In this document: one piece after another, positions 19,216-28,456 of the stretch
Position numbering within the stretch: the first letter of the stretch is position 1
How the letters are laid out: each line of letters starts with the position of its first letter
DNA from: Bacteroidota bacterium
GTDB lineage: Bacteria; Bacteroidota; Bacteroidia; Cytophagales; Cyclobacteriaceae
Direction: 5' to 3'
DNA: 64,000 bases
Assembly (NCBI GenBank): GCA_018266055.1
Contig: JAFDYT010000008.1
Span: 90,862 to 154,861 of the forward strand
The notes under the pieces: generated by a model
The model's database searches: none
Seen by the model: only the letters and a program-made list of their open reading frames with translations
What the model was told of the DNA's origin: nothing
Translations under genes and position numbers: made by a program

Positions 19216-20787
19216 TTAGTATCGAGCGTTGATCATCGTGAGTACCATGTCGAGATCGGTGTCGCGTCGATTAAGTATGTCTGTTAAACGGATCGATGTT
19301 GCGATATCGGGACAAACCCGGTCGGTACTTTTGCCGGAGGGAGGTAACACATATCCTGTCGAAACTTGTATCAACGTGGAGGATCGGGGAAGAAGAATAG
19401 AGTTGTAAATAGATTGCGTAGGAATGTTGTTACCGGTGCATGAACCGATGAGTTGACCCAAATGGTTTTCCTGCACGAGCATCGCCAACAGACTACCGGC
19501 GCTGAAAGTTGCCGGGCCCGTTAATACATAAAGATTTCCCTTGAATTTCGGGATGGCTGAGTTAACGTGAAAATTCTTGTTGGCCAACAGGTCGTCGTAG
19601 AAGTGTGCTCCCTGAAATTTTTCGTTTATGTAAAGCAAATCCGGATGATCTGCATCATAGCTCGCGTATGGTCCACGCTGTTTTTTATACTTTTTAACGA
19701 ATGTCTTTTGATACACCTCATTCATCCAGATGTATCTTTTTTCGTCGTTTACTTTCTCAGCTGAAGCGAGGTAGTATAAAAACTGTTTGTTTAGGAGCGG
19801 CTCGCCGCCCGTATTGTAACGCAGATCGAGTACGATATTGCCGATCTTATTTTTGTCGATTTCTGTGAAGAAACTTTCGATTGTATGCCCAAAGTCGGTG
19901 GGTAGTTTTTTCTTCGCCAGCCTCAATGCAAACCATTTGGCCGGAAAAACAAGATAACCATCGATCGAGTTTTTGAGCGATGGATAGTCGAAATTGGTAT
20001 TCATTTGAAGATAAGCATAGTCGCTGGCTGAATCGATGTTTGTGCTGAAGCTGGCCTTTTTCCGGAACGAGTCGCTTCCCAAAGAATTCATCTTGAGCTC
20101 TCGAGGAGTTTGAGATGCTAGCGTTACGCTAGAGATCGTTTCGTTTTTCTCCACGACGATTTGAAGAGTGTCGTGATGAGAAAGCCCAATAGCCTTCCAA
20201 TATCCGGGGAAAGCAAATTTTCCACGCGCCACCTGGAGTTTCCAATCGATGTTTTCACCTGATTCATAATTTCCTACCCGCGCGATGATTGATGCGACCG
20301 ACACCCCATTTATAGAGCGTATTTTAGCCCCGATCAAAGAGGAGTCGTAATTTGATCCGATGTTGCTGATGAAGATTTCGTTTTGGATCGGCAGTAGTCT
20401 CCATGGAAATATCCTGCCTGTCGGCGTTGAATAGTCAATGCCTGTGACGAAAGTATGGCCGTCTTTAAGCTTTGCGAGAAACCGTTGAGTGCAAAATCTG
20501 AATTCATTAGTTGTTGCTGCAGTCCGAACTTCGGCACGAAAGGCGTTTGCTGCCGAATCGAACAGCGACGAAGACATCTTGACCTCCGCAAGCGGATAAG
20601 CTTTTTGGATGTAACCGATCAACAGTTCGGCATCTTGTTCGAACGCCGGAAGCTTTTCATAACGCTCGCCAGTACGGGGAACGGCAGCCGCTTTTTTTAG
20701 AAGACGTTGCTGACTGCATCCCCACGCAAGGATGCAAAAGAAAAATAGACACGCGTATTTCGCGCGAACAAGTTTGGCAGAGGTCAT
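19216..20787 (-). CDS. S41-family (tail-specific type) peptidase, lipoprotein
   Basis: From the ATG at 20787 the N-terminus has a hydrophobic stretch and lipobox LAWGC, so it is a predicted lipoprotein. Residues about 40-110 resemble the N-terminal helical domain of Bacteroidota S41 proteins; a PDZ-like segment follows (IGAKIRSINGVSVASIIARV). The catalytic domain contains NIVLDLRYNTGGEP and the serine in ATFSAGSLLAML. The residue expected as general base is not obvious to me, so activity is likely but not proven. It ends 8 bp from the convergent deacetylase gene. Confidence 0.85.
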   Translation of the reverse strand: MTSAKLVRAKYACLFFFCILAWGCSQQRLLKKAAAVPRTGERYEKLPAFEQDAELLIGYIQKAYPLAEVKMSSSLFDSAANAFRAEVRTAATTNEFRFCTQRFLAKLKDGHTFVTGIDYSTPTGRIFPWRLLPIQNEIFISNIGSNYDSSLIGAKIRSINGVSVASIIARVGNYESGENIDWKLQVARGKFAFPGYWKAIGLSHHDTLQIVVEKNETISSVTLASQTPRELKMNSLGSDSFRKKASFSTNIDSASDYAYLQMNTNFDYPSLKNSIDGYLVFPAKWFALRLAKKKLPTDFGHTIESFFTEIDKNKIGNIVLDLRYNTGGEPLLNKQFLYYLASAEKVNDEKRYIWMNEVYQKTFVKKYKKQRGPYASYDADHPDLLYINEKFQGAHFYDDLLANKNFHVNSAIPKFKGNLYVLTGPATFSAGSLLAMLVQENHLGQLIGSCTGNNIPTQSIYNSILLPRSSTLIQVSTGYVLPPSGKSTDRVCPDIATSIRLTDILNRRDTDLDMVLTMINARY

Positions 20788-20913
20788 GGAGAAATGTTTC
20801 GGATTAGTCAACGAAGGTACAAGGCCCGATATGAATGAATTATGCCCACATCACCAATCATCAAACCATTCAAAATAAACTGCCAACAAAATCAAGTGGC
20901 ACGAAGCCGAACC

Positions 20914-21432
20914 TTACGAATGTTTTGATTTCGAAACGTCGGGACCAAGCATATGAAGGGGAACGAATACGGCGCCAATCAGGATAAGTGCTATGAATGT
21001 CCATAGCATATATTCTGTAAATGAAAATGGATGGTGCGTTAGAAATCGATCGAGTACGAATTTTGCATAAGCGAGGCTGATGAACACTGTGATGAGGCCC
21101 GGGGTATATTTTCTGAATAGTATAGACTGCACGCTATGCCAAAACAGGTGTATCGTGTAAGCCACAAACAAACCAATCCACAACGATACGAATCCGAAGT
21201 ACGCAGCAGAGATGCCGACCGCCGTAAAAATGATGAACTCAGCCATCACAATACAAGCGAACCATTCGGTGGATATGCTGCTGAAACGGGTGATCAGCGT
21301 GTGTGCAAATTTAGGAGTCTTCTGGATCATGGCTGACTTGTTGTTTGTTATCCAATGTTTCACCGTAATGATCTCCTCAAGATCGTGCAATATGAAGACA
21401 ATTGGTAAGAGTAGGAAAAAGGCACTGTTCAT
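20914..21432 (-). CDS. HXXEE-domain membrane protein
   Basis: The 172-residue protein has about five transmembrane helices, with the defining HDLEE motif in the first (FILHDLEEII) and a second histidine-bearing helix (IHLFWHSVQSILFRKY). The two motifs and the length match the HXXEE family, whose function is unknown; the conserved His/Glu suggest metal binding in the membrane (inference). Confidence 0.85.
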   Translation of the reverse strand: MNSAFFLLLPIVFILHDLEEIITVKHWITNNKSAMIQKTPKFAHTLITRFSSISTEWFACIVMAEFIIFTAVGISAAYFGFVSLWIGLFVAYTIHLFWHSVQSILFRKYTPGLITVFISLAYAKFVLDRFLTHHPFSFTEYMLWTFIALILIGAVFVPLHMLGPDVSKSKHS

Positions 21433-21644
21433 GATTTATTCGAAAATTTGACTGCAAGAGAACGGAGTTTCAAGGAGCTTCACAATATCTTTTGTCAGGT
21501 TAAAAGGTGATTTGAATCAGCTTTGAAAAAGCACTTTCGCCAAATCGGAAAAAAGCAACGGTTCGTATAGTTTTTAGAACGTACCGGAAGAATGGAGATC
21601 GGGTTACTATGCGGAAATGCTTAGTTCAAGTTTCCTCTTGCCAT

Positions 21645-24041
21645 ATGATTCGAAATTATCTCCTTACCTTTTTCCGGAACCTTGCCGCTAATAAGTTATT
21701 CTCCGCGCTCAATATTTTCGGGCTGATGCTTGGATTGATCTCCGTGTATTTCATTGGAATTTATCTCGTCAGGGAAATGTCGTTCGACGATTTTCATACA
21801 AATTCAGACGACTTATACCGTGTCGTTTGGATCAGCAAGTCGTCACAAACACGCACGCCCCATCCGCTTGCCCAGGAGATGGTACGCGATTTTCCGGAAG
21901 TGCAAAGTGCTGTCAGCCTTTCACCGCTTTGGGGTCCTGGCTTAACGCGGCGAACATTTTCGATACGCAACCGCGATACTGACGTACGGTTTGACGAGTC
22001 GTCCATCCTCGCCGTCGATAGTACCTTTTTCTCCGTGTTTGACTTCAAGCTTCTTAAAGGTGATGCAAAAACGGTACTTACGCGCCCGGGAGGAATACTC
22101 CTGTCGCAGGCTGCTGCTTTTCGTTATTTCGGAAAAGAAGATCCGATCGGCAAAACTCTCTCGATCAATGGAAATGAAGGGTTGCTGTCAGTTGTTGGTG
22201 TATTCAAAGACGTACCGGAACTCTCACATTTTCATTTCGACTTTCTTATTTCTTACGTAACTCAAAAGGCGCAAGATCCGGATGATAGTTTTTTCAAATG
22301 GGAGGACTTTGGGCATTATAACTATATCCGCCTGAATGCGAATGCGGACCCGAAAAAAGTTGAAGAACGATTAATGGCGTGGAGCAGGAAGTATATCAAC
22401 TTTTCGGCGCAGGATTATGCGTACTTGCAATCCAACAACTTCGGTTTTAAACTCCAGCCGATCCGCGATATTCATCTTCGATCCAATCTTCGTTGGGAGC
22501 TCGAAACGAACGGGAATATCGACTACGTGATTATGATGGGATCGGCAGCATTACTCTTGCTCATCGTCGTTTCTTTTAATTTTATCAATCTTTCTGGCGC
22601 GCGAGCTATTCATCGTGCTAGAGAAATAGGAGTTCGGAAAAGTGTTGGTGCTACCCGCAGCCGTGTAGCGCTGCAATTTCTTGTTGAAGCCATCTTAACG
22701 GCGTTGATCAGCGGGTTTGTTGCTATAGGCGCCATTATTCTCCTTACGCCCTGGTTCAATTCATTTATCAATGCCCAGCACGACACGCCGTTGTACCTGA
22801 GTGTCTTTGCGATAGTTTCCCTATGCCTCGTCATCGGCGTCTTTGCCGGTGTTTACCCGGCATTAACGTTATCGTCGGTGAAAGCGACGCAAGCATTAAA
22901 AGGTTTTTTGACAAAAGGACCGACAGGAAGGAAAGTACAAAACGGTATGCTGTTCATTCAATTTGTAGCGTCGCTATTGCTCCTTTTCTGCTGCACAATA
23001 ATTTATAGTCAATTGTCGCTCATCCGGGAACAACCCCTGGGTTTCGACCACGAGTCTACCATTGTTATCCCAATAAAATCAACTTCATTTCCTGCAGATG
23101 CTTTTCTGAAAGAAGTGCAAAGAATACCAGGTGTTTCGTCGGTAACGACTGTATCCAACATTCCCGGTAAAGGATTCAATCAGAACTCCATCTCACCGAA
23201 AGACGATCCTCAGCATACACTTGATGCTTCAGAGTTTTTTGTCGATTACGACTTCATTTCAGCAATGGGTTTGGAATTGTCGGCCGGTCGGACATTTGAC
23301 CGTACCAACGCTGCCGATGTGGATGCATTCATGTTGAATGAAACGGCCGCTCGGAAATTAAACATTGGCGATGCTGTCGGGAAAGAGATTGTTTGGGATA
23401 ATGACGGGGAGAGAATTTCTGGCAGAGTGATTGGGATCGTAGCTGACTTTAACTTTCAATCACTACACGAGGTAATTCAGCCATTGATGATTCGTGTTTC
23501 GACCGATCGCTTTAACTATGTTATTGTTCGCACCGCCGATCGAGGTGAGATAGTTCCTGCTGTTGAAAAGACCTGGAAGAAGTTTGAAAACAACTTTGCC
23601 TTTCAGTTTTCATTCATGTCCGACGAAGTTGCGTTCCAATACCGCAATGAAGAAAAAGCGGCCACCCTGCTGTCTATTTTTGCTATCATCGCGGTGGCTG
23701 TTGCTATCATTGGTCTCGTCGGTGTCGCATCTGTAACGTTAAGAGCAAAAGTTAAAGAGATAAGCATTCGGAAATTCCTCGGCGCAAAAAGCGGCTCCAT
23801 TATCGTGTTGCTTACGCGGCCTTACGTCATCACGCTTTGCACTGCCACTATTGTAGCCATTCCGGCCGCTGTAATTTTGATGGGTGAGTGGCTGGATAAT
23901 TTTTCCTATCGGACTAGCATAAGGTATCTACCGATGATTGTTGTGATTGTGTCCCTGGCATTCATTACCGGACTTTCGTTGGTTGTTATGGTTTTGAAAG
24001 TGGCAAAGAGTGCTTCGACGCAAACGCTCAGATCCGAATAA
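21645..24041 (+). CDS. MacB/FtsX-family ABC transporter permease
   Basis: From ATG 21645 (MIRNYLLTFFRNLAANK) the protein has 798 residues and the complete double MacB architecture. The first FtsX block has the coupling loop REIGVRKSVGATR; the second has KEISIRKFLGAKSG. Two periplasmic MacB-type domains sit between. Such permeases in Bacteroidota are usually encoded without an ATPase, as here, and their substrates are unknown. The start at 21609 would put twelve extra residues before the conserved MIRNY start. Confidence 0.93.
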   Translation: MIRNYLLTFFRNLAANKLFSALNIFGLMLGLISVYFIGIYLVREMSFDDFHTNSDDLYRVVWISKSSQTRTPHPLAQEMVRDFPEVQSAVSLSPLWGPGLTRRTFSIRNRDTDVRFDESSILAVDSTFFSVFDFKLLKGDAKTVLTRPGGILLSQAAAFRYFGKEDPIGKTLSINGNEGLLSVVGVFKDVPELSHFHFDFLISYVTQKAQDPDDSFFKWEDFGHYNYIRLNANADPKKVEERLMAWSRKYINFSAQDYAYLQSNNFGFKLQPIRDIHLRSNLRWELETNGNIDYVIMMGSAALLLLIVVSFNFINLSGARAIHRAREIGVRKSVGATRSRVALQFLVEAILTALISGFVAIGAIILLTPWFNSFINAQHDTPLYLSVFAIVSLCLVIGVFAGVYPALTLSSVKATQALKGFLTKGPTGRKVQNGMLFIQFVASLLLLFCCTIIYSQLSLIREQPLGFDHESTIVIPIKSTSFPADAFLKEVQRIPGVSSVTTVSNIPGKGFNQNSISPKDDPQHTLDASEFFVDYDFISAMGLELSAGRTFDRTNAADVDAFMLNETAARKLNIGDAVGKEIVWDNDGERISGRVIGIVADFNFQSLHEVIQPLMIRVSTDRFNYVIVRTADRGEIVPAVEKTWKKFENNFAFQFSFMSDEVAFQYRNEEKAATLLSIFAIIAVAVAIIGLVGVASVTLRAKVKEISIRKFLGAKSGSIIVLLTRPYVITLCTATIVAIPAAVILMGEWLDNFSYRTSIRYLPMIVVIVSLAFITGLSLVVMVLKVAKSASTQTLRSE

Positions 24042-24061
24042 AAATACTAAACATATTTCCA

Positions 24062-24664
24062 ATGAATTTAAAGAACGCTTTGTTCGACATTTTATCCAAC
24101 AGACTTCTGCCCGGTAACAAATGGCTACTTGATATTCTTCCAGCGATGGGCTTGATTTCTTTCTTTCTTGTTACCTTCTTCCTGTACAGGAACGTCAATA
24201 TTTTTTTCTCATTAATATTTGGTATAAGTATGGCCAATCGGAAATTCTTTTTCCGGTCGCTTGTTCTTTATCTGGCGATGCTGACATCATGGGATATAGC
24301 GACCTTAGGTTTTACACACTTAAGTTCACCCGATGTTTTCCGTCAACTTTCGATTTCATACATATTGCTTTTTGGTTGCTTCGCGATGGTTAGAATTTTA
24401 CCGGGCCAAAAGATGATCCCCTACGCATTGGTCGCTGGTGGCGTAAGCGTGTTGTTGTTCCACCTTTTCTCGAACGGCATTGTATGGTTGAATGGCTATT
24501 ACTCTAGCGACGCCGGCGGACTACTTCAATGTTATATCGCCGCTTCTCCGTTTATCGTAAAGGACCTTTTGATCACTATAAGTATCAATCTCATTTTTGT
24601 CTTCGTAAAAATTGCATACAATGCTCGCAGAACTCATAGACCGGCAGTCGCTTTTATTCAATAG
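24062..24664 (+). CDS. DUF6580-like small membrane protein
   Basis: The 200-residue protein has about five hydrophobic helices. The C-terminal third carries the FHLFSNGIVWL ... YYSSDAGGLLQCYIAASPF pattern seen in DUF6580 membrane proteins of Bacteroidota; the N-terminus is less typical. Function unknown. Its 3' end overlaps the next gene by 44 bp in another frame, suggesting translational coupling with the dioxygenase candidate. Confidence 0.6.
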   Translation: MNLKNALFDILSNRLLPGNKWLLDILPAMGLISFFLVTFFLYRNVNIFFSLIFGISMANRKFFFRSLVLYLAMLTSWDIATLGFTHLSSPDVFRQLSISYILLFGCFAMVRILPGQKMIPYALVAGGVSVLLFHLFSNGIVWLNGYYSSDAGGLLQCYIAASPFIVKDLLITISINLIFVFVKIAYNARRTHRPAVAFIQ

Positions 24665-25556
24665 GACGACGCCCGTCACCTCCAATTTTGTAGTCGACAG
24701 CGATGATATTTCCGTTCGGCGGTTTGCGCTCGACGGATTTGACCTGGTTGACGGGCTGCCGGATATATTTGCCGCACTCGCGTATCTTGAACGGTACCTC
24801 GGGCTATATCTTCGACAATATGCATCCGTTCACGATCCTTTCGCTTCCGAGATACGGCTGGCCAAAGTTGATAGGATCCCTGTATGTTCTCCCGCGATCA
24901 GTGAAAGCTTCCAGGCGCTGCACTTCGATATGGGATTGCCGCTCGATCCAGATCTTGCTGCGGGCTCTTCACTTTTTAACTTCGCAGCGCTCTACGTTCC
25001 TTACAATGTTGTCAATCCTCACGCGTCGACGCGGTTACTTCCGTTGAGACGTCTGTCGCTCTCCCCGGATAGAGCTCTTGCATCAAAACTTGACGTGTAT
25101 GTGAAGGAATACGGCGATGGTTGGGCCAAACCTTCTTACGTGAACACCGGTCGATTGGGATCTCTTGCCAGGGTCCTGGACAGCCTGAATGCAGAGCCTC
25201 AGCTTACGGATTACTACAACAAGGCCGTTTGGGAATGGTTCAACGAAATTCCTTCTGAGGATGGACTTATAGAATATCAGCGTGAAGCCGAGTTCTTTCG
25301 GCAATTCGAAATCGATATTGAAACGCTTGAAGACAGGGTGCAGCTTGTTCCCGGGCAGTTGTTGATCATCGATAATATTTCTTGTGTTCATGGTCGGGTT
25401 GGGAGACGACAATTCGAGGAAGTCTACCAGGTTCTATACGGTTCACCATCCGTTAGTCAAACGCAAATCATCCACATCAAAGATCATCTCGTTGCAAGCA
25501 TGGAATCTTCCAGGCAAAAGAACGAGTCAAAACAGAGATACGGTTTCGCTGTATAA
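24621..25556 (+). CDS. Fe(II)/2-oxoglutarate-dependent dioxygenase candidate (TauD/clavaminate-synthase-like)
   Basis: The 311-residue cytoplasmic protein has an iron-ligand motif H-x-D in LHFDMGLPL (about residue 110), a distal histidine in NISCVHGRVGRR (about residue 260), and an arginine shortly after it that could bind 2-oxoglutarate. The spacing of about 150 residues between HxD and the distal H-x-R segment fits the TauD/TfdA and clavaminate-synthase-like fold. The substrate is unknown; related proteins often hydroxylate amino acids. ATG 24621 is used; one three codons upstream is possible. It overlaps the preceding membrane gene. Confidence 0.65.
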   Translation: MLAELIDRQSLLFNRTTPVTSNFVVDSDDISVRRFALDGFDLVDGLPDIFAALAYLERYLGLYLRQYASVHDPFASEIRLAKVDRIPVCSPAISESFQALHFDMGLPLDPDLAAGSSLFNFAALYVPYNVVNPHASTRLLPLRRLSLSPDRALASKLDVYVKEYGDGWAKPSYVNTGRLGSLARVLDSLNAEPQLTDYYNKAVWEWFNEIPSEDGLIEYQREAEFFRQFEIDIETLEDRVQLVPGQLLIIDNISCVHGRVGRRQFEEVYQVLYGSPSVSQTQIIHIKDHLVASMESSRQKNESKQRYGFAV

Positions 25557-25658
25557 TTCAGGTTCTGTCCATTCCGGGCAGTGTTTTGTCCACTTCGATA
25601 TGCTTTCCAATGCCGCTTCCCTCGGGCCAGGCTATTATTGCTAAAAATCAAACTGACT

Positions 25659-26036
25659 ATGAAATGGATATCCACACTCCACTTGTCTCTTATCATGATG
25701 GTGCTTTGTATGATTGGCAACCAGGGGATGGCGCAAACGGAGACAAGCTTGGCGGGATCCTGGGTAAACGAGCAAGGAACACGCAAGGCTGATTTCTACG
25801 TGGAGAACGATAAGACCTTCGGGAAACTGACATGGGTGCAGGACGACTCTAAGTTAAAGGCAGGGCATATTTTATTTAAGAATCTCGTTTGGGACGGCAA
25901 ACGATACAACGGACAAGCAGTAACAGCCAGGGGGACTGTAGACTGCGCGATCTCTTTCGATGGTGCTAATAAAATAAAAGTCAGTGGCTCAAAGGGAGGC
26001 ATGTCAAAGACAGTCTATTGGACACGCATAAAGTAG
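25659..26036 (+). CDS. DUF2147 exported protein
   Basis: From the ATG at 25659 the product has 125 residues with a signal peptide (ends QGMAQ) and the DUF2147 pattern: LAGSWVNEQGTRKADFYV, then GHILFKNLVWDGKRYNGQ and a closing W-T-R strand. DUF2147 is a small lipocalin-like beta barrel of unknown ligand, periplasmic. It is the first gene of a tightly packed operon: the TolC gene begins 2 bp after its stop codon. Confidence 0.85.
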   Translation: MKWISTLHLSLIMMVLCMIGNQGMAQTETSLAGSWVNEQGTRKADFYVENDKTFGKLTWVQDDSKLKAGHILFKNLVWDGKRYNGQAVTARGTVDCAISFDGANKIKVSGSKGGMSKTVYWTRIK

Positions 26037-26038
26037 AT

Positions 26039-27361
26039 ATGGATCGGGTCGTTGTTGTCTTGTTTTTTTTAGTTGCATCCGTAAGCCATACCCTGGCGCA
26101 AATCTCGTTCGGCTCAGTCGAGGATCTTTGGAGGTTTGCCGATGAGCATAACGTTGATCTACTGGCAGGTGGTCTCCAGCGTCAAGTGGCCACGGCCAGC
26201 GTGAAGCAGGCAAAGAATAACTTCTTACCGGTTGTCAGTGTAACAAGCGCCTTTACGGATAACATAGAGATTCAACCAACTCTTGTGCCTGCTGAATTGT
26301 TCGGTGGTCCTCCAGGCACTTATACCGAAGAGAAATTCGGGAAACGTTACAACTACAATTTCGGCGTCAATGCACAATACGACTTATTGAATTTGCAAAA
26401 CTGGTTCGAGTTGAGAAGCGCCCATTATAACGAGAGTGCTACGAATTTTGGATCTGAGTTCAACCGGCAAAAGATATACAACGAAATTTCATCGGCATAT
26501 TTTTCATACTACCTGATGTCCGAAACCGAGAAGTTCGCCTTTCAGAATATGCAGACGTCGCAGCAGATGGAGCAGCATTCGAGGAATCTCTTTCGTGAAG
26601 GAATCATTAGCGAGCCCACGTTGAATTCTGCTATCATCTACAGGAAGACTTCGTCGATCACGTTACTCAATTCCCGGCGAAACCAGGAAACGGCAATGAG
26701 TCGACTCAAACAGTTGCTGAATCTTGACGTCGCAGACTCTATTCAACTCTCGGCTCGATTCGAATTTGTTGAGTTAGATCATGATGAATTGCAATCTCTG
26801 GTGCAGTCTGTCAGCGCCAATGTTAAGCTTGCCCACGCTCAATTACTGTCGGCACGAAGCGCTCTCGATGGGGCAAATGCCTCGTTTGCTCCAACATTGT
26901 CGTTGGTTTATGGTTACAACCAACAAATAACTGGAAATAGTTTCTGGAGTTTCACGGGTACCAATAACCTCCCGCAACAATACTGGGGGCTTCGCCTTTC
27001 AATACCGGTTCTGTCTCACGGATCCAGGTCGTTCAGCGTCACCCGTTCGCGATTGGACTATGAAACGCGAAAAATGAATTATGAAAGTGCACGTCGACGT
27101 GCTTCTCTTGAAGATCAGGAGCTGGTCCGGAACTATACGGCTTCGATGCAAAAGGTAGCCACAGCGAAAGAGATCGTGGACTTATACAAGAAAAACGATT
27201 TCCACGCTGCGCGACAACTCGAGGATGGCCAGCTTTCTATGGACGGACGACTTCGTGTATTCCAGGAATACCTTTCCTATCAGGGAGAATACATTCATGC
27301 TCTTTCTGATTTTCTCACCAGCTATGCAGCGCTCGTCGTTCGACAAACAACTTCCAAATGA
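26039..27361 (+). CDS. TolC-family outer-membrane channel
   Basis: Starting at ATG 26039 the protein (440 residues) has a signal peptide ending HTLAQ. Two long helical repeats typical of outer-membrane efflux proteins follow (about residues 20-230 and 235-440), with barrel strands near NYNFGVNAQYDLLNLQNW and YWGLRLSIPVLSHG. It would provide the outer-membrane exit duct for the adaptor, permease and ATPase encoded downstream. The ATG of the adaptor gene overlaps its stop codon (ATGA). It is shorter in its N-terminal part than E. coli TolC but normal for Bacteroidota. Confidence 0.9.
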   Translation: MDRVVVVLFFLVASVSHTLAQISFGSVEDLWRFADEHNVDLLAGGLQRQVATASVKQAKNNFLPVVSVTSAFTDNIEIQPTLVPAELFGGPPGTYTEEKFGKRYNYNFGVNAQYDLLNLQNWFELRSAHYNESATNFGSEFNRQKIYNEISSAYFSYYLMSETEKFAFQNMQTSQQMEQHSRNLFREGIISEPTLNSAIIYRKTSSITLLNSRRNQETAMSRLKQLLNLDVADSIQLSARFEFVELDHDELQSLVQSVSANVKLAHAQLLSARSALDGANASFAPTLSLVYGYNQQITGNSFWSFTGTNNLPQQYWGLRLSIPVLSHGSRSFSVTRSRLDYETRKMNYESARRRASLEDQELVRNYTASMQKVATAKEIVDLYKKNDFHAARQLEDGQLSMDGRLRVFQEYLSYQGEYIHALSDFLTSYAALVVRQTTSK

Positions 27362-28452
27362 AAGTCCTTACCTCTTACATTTTAAGTGCATTGTTCCTCT
27401 TCTCGTGTCAACGACAGGAGAATTGGGTTCATCCCAAATACGCTCCAATCACAGAGGCTTTGTTTGCATCTGGACATATCGAGCCAGTTAACCAGGTTGT
27501 GATGACATCTTTTTGTGACGGCTACCTGGTAGAGTCGCGAGTGCATGAGTCCGATCTGGTGGGAGAGGATCAGTTACTTTTTTCTATTGACAATAGAGTA
27601 AGAGCTGCTGAAGAAGGTTCAAGTATGAAAAGTCTCGATATCGCCCGGCTAAATGCATCAGATCAGTCGCCGGTTTTACAAATGTTGCGTAGCGAGGAAA
27701 GGATGGCTCAGAAGAAACTTACCCGCGATTCTTTGCAATGGGTAAGAATGAGCCGGTTGTTTGAATCGCAGTCTGTATCCCGCCAGGACCTCGACAATAT
27801 ACTATTGCAATATCAAACAGATGTGGATAACCTGAAATCCATTCGTGCCAACCTGGCCGCCACTCGACTCAGTTTGAAACAGTCACTCATCCAGGCAGAA
27901 AGTCAATACACTAACTCGAACCTCAACAATCAATATTACGAGCTAAGATCGATCAAACGCTCCAGAGTTTATCAGGTGTATAAAAAGCCGGGTGAAATGT
28001 TGCGGAAAGGGGAGGCAGTGGCCTTGCTCGGTAATCCAGATTCACTGGTGGTCGTAATCATGATGGACGAGTCGGGGATATCAAAAGTGAAAGTCGGGCA
28101 GCAGGTCCTCGTTGAGTTAAATACTAATAAGGGAAGTACGTTGAATGCACACGTTTCGAAGATCTATCCCTATTTCGATAATGCCAGTCAGTCCTATAAA
28201 GTAGAAGCATCATTCGATCGTGGTATTGAAAATGTAATCGCTGGAACGCTTTTGCAGGCAAACATTATTGTCGCGAAAAAAGACAAAGCACTACTCATTC
28301 CAAGGTCCAGTCTTGCTCCCGATGGATCTGTTACGATAAAGAAGGAGGGGGATCCGATAAAGACCAGGGTGAAAACCGGTGTAGGGTCCACAGAATGGGT
28401 TGAAGTGATCGATGGGCTGGACGAGGGAGATCAGGTACTTGATATGTTCTAA
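27358..28452 (+). CDS. Periplasmic adaptor (HlyD/membrane-fusion family), lipoprotein
   Basis: The 364-residue protein has a lipobox (ALFLFSC), a split biotinyl-lipoyl domain (VNQVVMTSFCDGYLVESRVHESDLV and VYQVYKKPGEMLRKGEAVALLG), and a helical hairpin between them (about residues 95-205). A beta-barrel (VVVIMMDESGISKVKVGQQV) and a membrane-proximal domain follow. It bridges the inner-membrane permease and the TolC channel. Start and stop overlap the neighbouring genes closely, consistent with one operon. Confidence 0.9.
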   Translation: MKVLTSYILSALFLFSCQRQENWVHPKYAPITEALFASGHIEPVNQVVMTSFCDGYLVESRVHESDLVGEDQLLFSIDNRVRAAEEGSSMKSLDIARLNASDQSPVLQMLRSEERMAQKKLTRDSLQWVRMSRLFESQSVSRQDLDNILLQYQTDVDNLKSIRANLAATRLSLKQSLIQAESQYTNSNLNNQYYELRSIKRSRVYQVYKKPGEMLRKGEAVALLGNPDSLVVVIMMDESGISKVKVGQQVLVELNTNKGSTLNAHVSKIYPYFDNASQSYKVEASFDRGIENVIAGTLLQANIIVAKKDKALLIPRSSLAPDGSVTIKKEGDPIKTRVKTGVGSTEWVEVIDGLDEGDQVLDMF

Positions 28453-28456
28453 TCGT

